From Psychromonas sp. (GTDB lineage Bacteria; Pseudomonadota; Gammaproteobacteria; Enterobacterales; Psychromonadaceae), in the NCBI GenBank assembly GCA_023145575.1, contig JAGLDN010000007.1:1-7581 (forward strand): a stretch of DNA of 7,581 nt, given 5' to 3'. Positions 1-5,178 of this stretch are shown in pieces. The notes below the pieces were generated by a model that was given only the letters and a program-made list of their open reading frames with translations, was not told where the DNA came from and searched no databases. The number at the start of each line of letters is the position of its first letter. Position 1 is the first letter of the stretch. The translations under genes were made by a program, and so were the position numbers.

Positions 1-146
1 GCCACAATTTGCCGATCTGACTTTGCAAAATAAAGTATCAGCGTATAGGTTGTTCTCACAATAGTATTTTATGTTGGGTTATGCTCTGACTGACAAGTTA
101 TTGTCTGACAGAACATTCATAAAGTAAGTTGTCTGCTCGTTGTATT

Positions 147-1514
147 TTATTGTATATCAGGCTCGGAAGCAATTAAAGCATCTGAAACGGAGACGAGATC
201 TTTTTCTTCAAGTGTGCCCGCATCAAGTTTGAGTGTTAACATGTTAAGAATATAATCATAACGACCATTTGCAAGATCATTTTCTGCGGAATATAAATTA
301 CGTGTTGCATCTAATACGTCAACAACAGTACGTGTACCAACTTCGAAGCCTGCTTGTGTGGCTTTTAATGCACTTCGGGATGATTTTACAGCTTGCTCAT
401 AAGCTGTAATTGTGCTTATTGATGCGCGGACATTATTGTATCCGCTATTTACTTGCGCTTCGGTATTGCGAAAGTTTTCTACTAAATTTTCACTGGCAAT
501 AACGTAGCCATATTCTGCTTCTTTGACCAAAGACGATATACCGCCGCCTTTATAAAGTGGTATATTTAATTCAATAGCAGCATTTGCAGTGGCATTGTCT
601 GCAAACGTATGACGTTGGCCGTTGTCTGGCTCAGGAAAATGGTTTGTGTTATCGGTTGCATTCGCATCGAATCTTAATGTTGGCTCGTGACCAGTTTCTG
701 CTAGACGAATTTGCATTTTTGCGACTTCTTTAGCGATGCGCGCACTGTGTAAACTTAGGTTGTACTCTAGCGCCTTGTTACGCCAGCTTTTTACACTACC
801 TTCAAGCTTCTGAGGTGAAAAATCATTTCCATTGAGGTACTTCACTTCAATCACATCACGACCAGTTAGTTGACGTAATCCATAGTATGCATTAACTAAA
901 TTATTTTCTGAAGTAATTTCTTCTGCGACGGTTCTATCATATTCGGCTTGTGCTTCATGAACGTCAGTTATGGCTATCAAGCCAACATGAAAGCGTTGTT
1001 TCGTTTGTTCAAGTTGACGTTCTACTGAGCGCTTGTTTGCTTTGATGGATTTAACGCCATCAGCCGCACGTAAAACAGCGAAATAAGCCTGAGCGGTTCT
1101 TAGTAATAAACTTTGTGCTTCATAGCCGTACTTCGCCTCATCTTCAGTCGCTACTTTTTCGGCGACATTCATGTTTTGCCAAACCGCTCCATTATAAAGT
1201 TCTTGTGATAATGACAGTATTGCCTGACCGTTTGTGTTGTTTAATGTTCTTTTATCAGGAGTAGGTTTGTTACTATTTATATTGAGTAAGCCATGTGTGT
1301 ACCCCGTTTTGCCAGTTAAATTAATTTGCGGTAACAATGATGCTTCTCGACTTGTAATCGCTTGTGTGGATTTTTGAAATTGCGCATAGCTTTTTAGTAT
1401 CGTAGGATCATTTAGTTTCGCTACGTCATATACTTGCATTAAACTGTCTGCAGCTACGTTGAATGATAATGCCAATGCCAGAAATTGAGCAATTGTTGTG
1501 AGTTTTATTTTCAT
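147..1514 (-). CDS. tolC: TolC-family outer membrane efflux/secretion channel
   Basis: Encodes a 455-residue outer membrane factor. TolC trimers form a beta-barrel plus alpha-helical tunnel that serves as the exit duct for RND, MFS and ABC drug pumps and type I secretion. A signal peptide is visible: a basic MKIK start, a hydrophobic core at residues 8-18, and likely cleavage after NVAA at residue 22, leaving a mature start DSLMQVY that resembles ENLMQVY of E. coli TolC. The two internal OEP repeats span roughly residues 25-215 and 245-440. Their helical hairpin tips are VGLIAITDV (177-185) and VGTRTVVDVLD (392-402). D399 and D402 correspond to the aspartates that form the selectivity gate at the periplasmic entrance in E. 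coli. The protein lacks the long low-complexity C-terminal tail of the E. coli protein (493 residues) and ends soon after the last helix. The start is supported by AGG (complement of 1523-1525) 8 bases upstream. It is divergent from nudF, a conserved arrangement, and shows no sign of decay. Confidence 0.96.
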   Translation of the reverse strand: MKIKLTTIAQFLALALSFNVAADSLMQVYDVAKLNDPTILKSYAQFQKSTQAITSREASLLPQINLTGKTGYTHGLLNINSNKPTPDKRTLNNTNGQAILSLSQELYNGAVWQNMNVAEKVATEDEAKYGYEAQSLLLRTAQAYFAVLRAADGVKSIKANKRSVERQLEQTKQRFHVGLIAITDVHEAQAEYDRTVAEEITSENNLVNAYYGLRQLTGRDVIEVKYLNGNDFSPQKLEGSVKSWRNKALEYNLSLHSARIAKEVAKMQIRLAETGHEPTLRFDANATDNTNHFPEPDNGQRHTFADNATANAAIELNIPLYKGGGISSLVKEAEYGYVIASENLVENFRNTEAQVNSGYNNVRASISTITAYEQAVKSSRSALKATQAGFEVGTRTVVDVLDATRNLYSAENDLANGRYDYILNMLTLKLDAGTLEEKDLVSVSDALIASEPDIQ

Positions 1515-1551
1515 GACTAATACCTATCCATATTTTAATGTTACCCGTTCC

Positions 1552-1581
1552 GTTATATTCAAAGTATGCGAAATTTTGCAA
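1552..1581 (-). promoter_or_regulatory. Candidate sigma-70 promoter for tolC
   Basis: Read on the minus strand, TTGCAA (1576-1581, 4 of 6 to the -35 consensus) is followed after 18 bases by TATAAC (1552-1557, 5 of 6 to the -10 consensus). This would start transcription near 1545 and leave a leader of about 30 nt before the tolC ATG. The placement and match are reasonable, but the region is very AT-rich, so chance matches are likely. No regulator site was recognised beside it. Confidence 0.4.
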
Positions 1582-1860
1582 ACCATGAACTAAAAAATAT
1601 TACTGCACTCATCTAAAAAAACTGCTATGGTCTATTCTATCTACAACTAGCATGCTCATCATACCATTTACCGAAATTCCTCTAGACTTATTTTACTATC
1701 AGATGACAGTTGGTTGCCTACTTGTTGTAGTATTGACTAAAGAATAGCCATATAATGTTGAGCCTTTTCTTGATATCCAAATAAATTACAAGAATATATA
1801 ACACATCTTAAGATAACATGAATTCAAAAATATTATTATCTTGTTCATTAGAATGTTTTT

Positions 1861-1889
1861 TTTACAATATTGCAAAGATTAATTATTTT
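1861..1889 (+). promoter_or_regulatory. Weak candidate promoter for nudF
   Basis: TTTACA (1861-1866, 5 of 6 to -35) and TATTTT (1884-1889, 4 of 6 to -10) are 17 bases apart. They would start transcription roughly 30 nt before the nudF start codon. In such AT-rich sequence this is only suggestive. Confidence 0.25.
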
Positions 1890-1923
1890 TTTGTGATGTA
1901 GCATAGATATAGGGGCGCATGAA

Positions 1924-2565
1924 ATGGTCAAATCAACCATTAATAATGACAACCAATTCGAAAACCAGTATTCTCAAAAAGATGTAAAAGTCATTAAAAA
2001 AGAGCGCTTATATAAAGGTTTTTTTGAATGTAATAAATACACAATTCAGCATAAGCTTTTTACTGGTGGCTGGAGTGAGGAATTTGAAAGAGAATTTTTT
2101 GAAAGAGGAAATGCCGCAGCTATTTTACCTTATGATCCAATGACCGATTCAGTTGTTCTGATTGAACAGTTTCGCTTTGGGGCGATGCAAAGCAAGCAGT
2201 CGCCTTGGTTATTAGAATTGGTTGCTGGTATTATTGAAAAAGGGGAGACCACACAAGCACTGATTAAGCGTGAAGCACAGGAGGAAGCAGGATTGGATAT
2301 TTTAGCGAGTAAATTTATTTGTAATTATCTAGTTAGCCCTGGAGGAACAACGGAACAACTAGATATTTTTATCGGCAAAGTTGACGCATCAAATGCAGGT
2401 GGATTACATGGACTTTTAGATGAAGGTGAAGATATTCGCGTTCATGTTTTCCCTAGAAAATTGGCATATCAGTGGATTTCCGATGGAAAAATAAATAATG
2501 CCGCAACTATCATTGCACTACAATGGCTTGAGTTAAATCTTAATTCAGGGTTTAAATTTGACTAA
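1924..2565 (+). CDS. nudF: ADP-ribose pyrophosphatase, Nudix family
   Basis: A 213-residue cytoplasmic Nudix hydrolase that splits ADP-ribose into AMP and ribose 5-phosphate; E. coli NudF is 209 residues. The Nudix box is complete: G102, E108, then R116-E117 and the metal-binding E120-E121 in REAQEEAGL. Other family hallmarks are ERGNAAAILPYDP (60-72), VVLIEQFRFG (77-86), PWLLELVAG (94-102), SPGGTTEQ, and GEDIRVHVFPR with YQWISDGKINNAATIIALQW near the C terminus; these follow E. coli NudF almost position by position. The start is supported by AGGGG at 1911-1915, 8 bases before the ATG; an ATG at 1919 is in another frame and stops at once. It normally heads the nudF-yqiB-cpdA-yqiA-parE unit. 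Here an IS66 relic follows, so nudF may now be transcribed alone. The gene appears intact. Confidence 0.95.
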   Translation: MVKSTINNDNQFENQYSQKDVKVIKKERLYKGFFECNKYTIQHKLFTGGWSEEFEREFFERGNAAAILPYDPMTDSVVLIEQFRFGAMQSKQSPWLLELVAGIIEKGETTQALIKREAQEEAGLDILASKFICNYLVSPGGTTEQLDIFIGKVDASNAGGLHGLLDEGEDIRVHVFPRKLAYQWISDGKINNAATIIALQWLELNLNSGFKFD

Positions 2566-2604
2566 TATCAATTGCTTATACCAAACCTTGCAAGCGGTAA
2601 AAAC

Positions 2605-2621
2605 AATTCTGAATCAGAATT
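2605..2621. repeat. 17-bp perfect palindrome downstream of nudF
   Basis: AATTCTGAATCAGAATT reads as two perfect 8-base arms (AATTCTGA and TCAGAATT) around one central base, 40 bp after the nudF stop. No T-run follows, so it is not a typical intrinsic terminator. It could be a repressor-type operator, a weak hairpin, or chance. It lies outside the IS66 element, in original host sequence. Confidence 0.5.
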
Positions 2622-2634
2622 AAACATAAGTGTT

Positions 2635-2642
2635 AAAGGTTT
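2635..2642. repeat. Left 8-bp target site duplication of the IS66 relic
   Basis: AAAGGTTT directly abuts the left inverted repeat (which starts GTAA at 2643). The same eight bases abut the right end at 3557-3564. An 8-bp duplication is the usual signature of IS66-family insertion. Confidence 0.85.
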
Positions 2643-2660
2643 GTAACCATTCACCGTGTT
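2643..2660 (+). repeat. Left terminal inverted repeat of the IS66 relic
   Basis: GTAACCATTCACCGTGTT, pairing with 3539-3556 at 13 of 18 positions. The first ten bases recur as a direct copy at 3528-3537, just inside the right end; the meaning of that second copy is unclear. Confidence 0.78.
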
Positions 2661-2725
2661 TTTTGAAAATATAGCGTTGGATTAATCTATAATTTTAATA
2701 AAATAGCTGATGAAGCGCTAATTAC

Positions 2726-2767
2726 TTTTAAATAATGAGCAAAAAATTTTAAATAATAAGCAAAAAA
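2726..2767. repeat. Tandem duplication of a 21-bp AT-rich unit
   Basis: Two adjacent copies, 2726-2746 and 2747-2767, are identical except for one base (TAATGAGC against TAATAAGC). Each unit has four T, the core AAATAATGAGC and six A. They lie inside the IS relic, immediately before the first recognisable transposase codons (about 2774), so they mark the neighbourhood of the internal deletion junction and probably arose by slippage or during that rearrangement. Confidence 0.85.
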
Positions 2768-2773
2768 ACATTA

Positions 2774-3474
2774 ATAAACGTGACTATTGAACATGTTTAT
2801 GACACTGGAGCCAACATTGCAGATCAGGATCACTTGTAGCACAGGACTCCAAATGAAGGGTGGACTTTTTATTAGCATCATAAAACGCGCGGTACAGATG
2901 CAATGAAAACATTGACATTTTGCCACAATTGAAAGGTGTTTTGTGCCATGACCGTTGGGATCCTTATTATTTCTACACTGAATGTATGTACTCACTTTAC
3001 AATGCCGATCACTTGCGAGGGTTGACGGGTCCTTGTAAGCAAGATAAAAAAGTGTGAGCTAAAAAGATGCTTAAAATTTTAGTTGATATTAGTGGAAAGT
3101 GAAATGCTTTTGATGGCCGATCGGATCAAACACAGACTAAGAAATTCAGGGTAGTCTATCGTGAAATATTAAAAGAAAAGGAATTAACATCTCCCGCCTC
3201 AACACAAGCAGATAGGGTACATAAATGAGAAATAATAGAATCAAGTAACGCTAGAAAGCGACTTGATCTGCTCATTAATTTTGAAGGTGATGTGTTACGT
3301 TTTATTGAAGAGGAGGTACCATTTACCAATAAGCTTGGTGAGCGGGATCTTCACATGATCAAAGCACATCAACAAATATCAATGCGCTTTCAAAGTGAAT
3401 TAGGCGCTGAAATATTCTGTCAGATCCGAGGTTATTTGTCCTCTTGCAGGAAACAAGGAGTAGGCTCTAGTTAA
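2774..3474 (+). pseudogene. IS66 transposase (TnpC), C-terminal remnant
   Basis: About 230 codons of the roughly 500-residue DDE transposase can be traced. A first segment (about 2774-2913) reads HVYDTGANIADQ, then PNEGWTFY, then HHKTRGTDAMKTL, interrupted by TAG at 2837 and 2873. A one-base loss near 2913 shifts the frame. The second segment reads DILPQLKGVLCHDRWDPYY, CMYSLYNADHLRGL and, near the end, DVLRFIEEEVPFTNKLGERD and FCQIRGYLSSCRKQG, broken by TGA at 3055, 3100 and 3226. These are the core and C-terminal blocks of the IS66 DDE domain. The family's DETG motif is altered here to YDTG (Tyr codon 2798-2800), so the first catalytic Asp seems lost; the Asp of CHDRW (2950-2952) and the Glu of GERD (3340-3342) remain. 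A 60-codon open stretch from the GTG at 3292 is only the tail of this gene. Clearly non-functional. Confidence 0.93.
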
Positions 3475-3538
3475 AATATTTCGCTATTATACAAAAACGA
3501 ATTGCCATAATTTGATAAAAATCAAGAGTAACCATTCT

Positions 3539-3556
3539 ACTACGCTCAATGATTAC
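3539..3556 (-). repeat. Right terminal inverted repeat of the IS66 relic
   Basis: Read outward-in on the minus strand it is GTAATCATTGAGCGTAGT, the partner of 2643-2660. It ends 82 bp after the transposase stop codon, a normal distance for this family. Confidence 0.76.
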
Positions 3557-3564
3557 AAAGGTTT
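3557..3564. repeat. Right 8-bp target site duplication of the IS66 relic
   Basis: AAAGGTTT, identical to 2635-2642 and directly next to the right inverted repeat. That both copies remain exact while the transposase is full of stops suggests the flanks have not been rearranged since insertion. Confidence 0.85.
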
Positions 3565-3571
3565 GTTGTTA

Positions 3572-3589
3572 TTGACACTATAGCGTCAA
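3572..3589. repeat. 18-bp near-perfect palindrome upstream of cpdA
   Basis: TTGACACTATAGCGTCAA pairs at 8 of 9 positions around its centre. It lies just outside the right target duplication, in original host sequence, 160 bp before cpdA. It could be an operator or a remnant of the lost gene region; no known regulator site was recognised. Confidence 0.45.
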
Positions 3590-3751
3590 CTGCCTTAATC
3601 ACCTCAGAGGCTAATTTATGCCAAGTATTTGGTATATAAAGCCTAAATTATGCGTGATCGTCTACATTTTTAAAAATTGTTTTTTTTTATAGATTAACTA
3701 AATGCTAAAGTTTTAATTGAAATCTGAGTCAAATAAAATTTTTAAGGCATA

Positions 3752-4591
3752 ATGAAAATAGACACTGTAAACCTCCAAGGACACCCAAATGGTGACGTAT
3801 CATTTTTACAGATCACAGATACACACCTATTTGAAGATAAAGAGGAAACCTTAATCGGCATTAAAACATTTTCAAGTTTTAATGCCGTCATTGATCATGC
3901 TTTAAAATATGCACCTTCGTCTAGTGCAGTATTAGCAACAGGAGATATCTCTCAAGATCAATCCATCAACTCATATCTCCAATTTGGGAATCAAATAAAT
4001 CGTTTCTTGTTGCCCTGCTATAGTTTACCAGGTAATCATGATAATCATCGGATCATGAAAAATAGCTTGCTGACACAGGGAATTTTACACCCTCAGTTAA
4101 TTGAAAGTGAGTTTTGGACGATTATCTTATTGGATTCAAATGTAACAGATCAACCTCATGGTTTTTTAAGCGAGACTAATTTTGAATTTCTTGAACAATT
4201 TTTAGCTGAAGAAGCATCACACAATAGCGTTAAAAATGTACTAATTTGTATTCACCACCACATTTTAAAAGTGGGTAGCAAGTGGCTTGATGAACACATA
4301 TTAATCAATAGAAAATCCGTTTTATCATTAATAAAAAAACACAACTTTATTAAAGCTGTGCTATCTGGGCATGTGCATCAAGAAAGTGATGTACTACATA
4401 ACGGTGTGCGCTTTATGACAACGCCTTCGACTTGCGTGCAATTCAAGGCGAATTCGCCCGTTTTTACGACTGACTCGAAAGCACCTGGTTATAGACACCT
4501 AGTTTTACGAACATCAGGTAAAATAGACACGCGTGTATTACGAATACCCTCGGGTTTATTTGATTGTGATAAAGATCATAAAGGGTATTAA
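3752..4591 (+). CDS. cpdA: 3',5'-cyclic AMP phosphodiesterase
   Basis: A 279-residue cytoplasmic class III phosphodiesterase that hydrolyses cAMP to AMP, lowering cAMP-CRP signalling; E. coli CpdA is 275 residues. All metal-binding motifs of the calcineurin-like fold are present in order: ITDTH (D23, H25), GDISQD (D65), GNHD (N95, H96), HHH (168-170) and GHVH (H207, H209). Further CpdA-typical stretches are PHG (135-137), WLDEH (178-182), TPSTCVQFK and the final GY. The start is supported by AAGG at 3744-3747, 4 bases before the ATG, a slightly short spacing. The stop codon is followed directly by the yqiA ATG, the remains of tight operon coupling. The gene is intact although its upstream neighbour has been replaced by an IS relic, so it needs either read-through across the relic or its own promoter in 3565-3751; no convincing one was seen there. 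Confidence 0.95.
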   Translation: MKIDTVNLQGHPNGDVSFLQITDTHLFEDKEETLIGIKTFSSFNAVIDHALKYAPSSSAVLATGDISQDQSINSYLQFGNQINRFLLPCYSLPGNHDNHRIMKNSLLTQGILHPQLIESEFWTIILLDSNVTDQPHGFLSETNFEFLEQFLAEEASHNSVKNVLICIHHHILKVGSKWLDEHILINRKSVLSLIKKHNFIKAVLSGHVHQESDVLHNGVRFMTTPSTCVQFKANSPVFTTDSKAPGYRHLVLRTSGKIDTRVLRIPSGLFDCDKDHKGY

Positions 4592-5166
4592 ATGGCCAAG
4601 GTGTTACTTTATTTACATGGTTTCCAGAGCTCTTCTTCATCATTGAAAGCGCAACAAACTAAATCCTATATTTCATTGAATCTGCCAAATATAAAATTTA
4701 TTGCTCCTCAGCTACCGTGCCTACCAAAACACAAATCGGGAGAAATTTATCATATTCCTATGCAAAATAAAAATGATTAAATAGCAGTAATAGGTAGATC
4801 ATTAGGTGGTTTTTTATAAACGAAAGTTGTTTAGAAATATAATGTAAATGCCTTTGTTATAAACCCTCTGGTTGCAGCCTTTAATCTTTTAAATGGAGAC
4901 GCAGGTAAGCATATTCATCCTTATCTAAATGAAGCCTATTGCGTTGATAAGGAATATCTAAAGCAGTTAACAGATTTAATATCAGGTGATATTAAACATC
5001 CGAGTAAAGTTTGGGCACTTGTGCAAAAAGGCGATGAAGTATTAGACTATCGCCAAGCAATTCAAAAATATCAGTTAAGATCACCTGCGACGAAGGAGGT
5101 GAACATAGTTTTATTGGATTTGATAGGTAGTTATCAGATATTATGCAATTTCTTTTTCCTGGTTAA
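4592..5166 (+). pseudogene. yqiA: YqiA-family esterase pseudogene
   Basis: YqiA is a small alpha/beta-hydrolase esterase (193 residues in E. coli) with little-known physiological substrate. The remnant is nearly full length. It starts with LLYLHGFQSSSSSLKAQQ, then IAPQLP, the nucleophile block IAVIGRSLGGF (Ser codon 4799-4801), FVINPLVAAFNLLNGD, the acid block KGDEVLDYRQAI (Asp codon 5033-5035) and, in another frame, the histidine block EGGEHSFIGFDR (His codon 5104-5106), ending FLFPG at the TAA of 5164-5166. It is broken by TAA at 4778 and 4817, TAG at 4832 and, after a one-base frame change between about 5075 and 5092, TAG at 5128. The first stop leaves only a 62-residue fragment lacking the whole catalytic triad. 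The ATG directly follows the cpdA stop, with AAAGGG at 4580-4585. Length and all catalytic blocks are still recognisable, so inactivation looks fairly recent. Confidence 0.93.
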
Positions 5167-5178
5167 TTTAGGTATGTT

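Larger units (their letters stand above)
1515..1923. other. Divergent tolC/nudF intergenic region
   Basis: These 409 bp separate two divergent genes and must hold the promoters of both. No gene was found on either strand. Besides the promoter candidates listed separately, there is a perfect TATAAT at 1751-1756, but the only good upstream -35 (TTGACT, 1733-1738) is just 12 bases away, too close for normal sigma-70 spacing. A 10-bp perfect palindrome ATCTTAAGAT lies at 1805-1814. A 7-bp inverted repeat CTACAAC/GTTGTAG (1641-1647 and 1724-1730) is too widely spaced to be convincing. The length is generous for two promoters and may include decayed sequence. Confidence 0.6.
2643..3556 (+). mobile_element. 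IS66-family insertion sequence relic, internally deleted
   Basis: This 914-bp element is defined by three independent signs. First, terminal inverted repeats: GTAACCATTCACCGTGTT at 2643-2660 against GTAATCATTGAGCGTAGT read in reverse from 3556 to 3539 (13 of 18 identical, both starting GTAA as is usual for IS66). Second, a perfect 8-bp direct repeat AAAGGTTT flanks it. Third, it contains the C-terminal part of an IS66 transposase. Full IS66 elements are about 2.5 kb with tnpA, tnpB and tnpC; here tnpA, tnpB and the first half of tnpC are gone, so the element has a large internal deletion with both ends kept. It cannot move by itself, though the ends might in principle be recognised by a related active copy. 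It sits between nudF and cpdA, where yqiB is expected. Confidence 0.88.

Noticed and set aside
76..113. Inverted repeat GACAA-GTTA-TTGTC downstream of tolC as terminator
   Set aside because: The stem is only five pairs and no T-run follows on the tolC strand.
1733..1756. TTGACT plus perfect TATAAT as a nudF promoter
   Set aside because: The two boxes are only 12 bases apart, far from the 16-18 needed, and the leader would be about 160 nt.
2771..2995. 74-codon open frame on the minus strand
   Set aside because: It is antisense to the DDE core of the IS66 transposase remnant, whose plus-strand motifs explain the sequence.
3055..3228. TGA codons in the transposase frame as possible recoding to tryptophan
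   Set aside because: The same remnant also has TAG stops and a frameshift, and the nearby yqiA is broken by TAA and TAG. The intact genes use ordinary TGG for Trp and show no internal TGA. Decay explains it.
3667..3688. AT-only palindrome followed by a run of nine T (intrinsic terminator?)
   Set aside because: The stem ATTTTTAAAAAT has no GC pairs and would be too unstable; it looks like AT-rich spacer sequence.
4592..4780. 62-residue YqiA fragment as a functional small protein
   Set aside because: It is the truncated N terminus of a traceable pseudogene and lacks the nucleophile, acid and histidine blocks.
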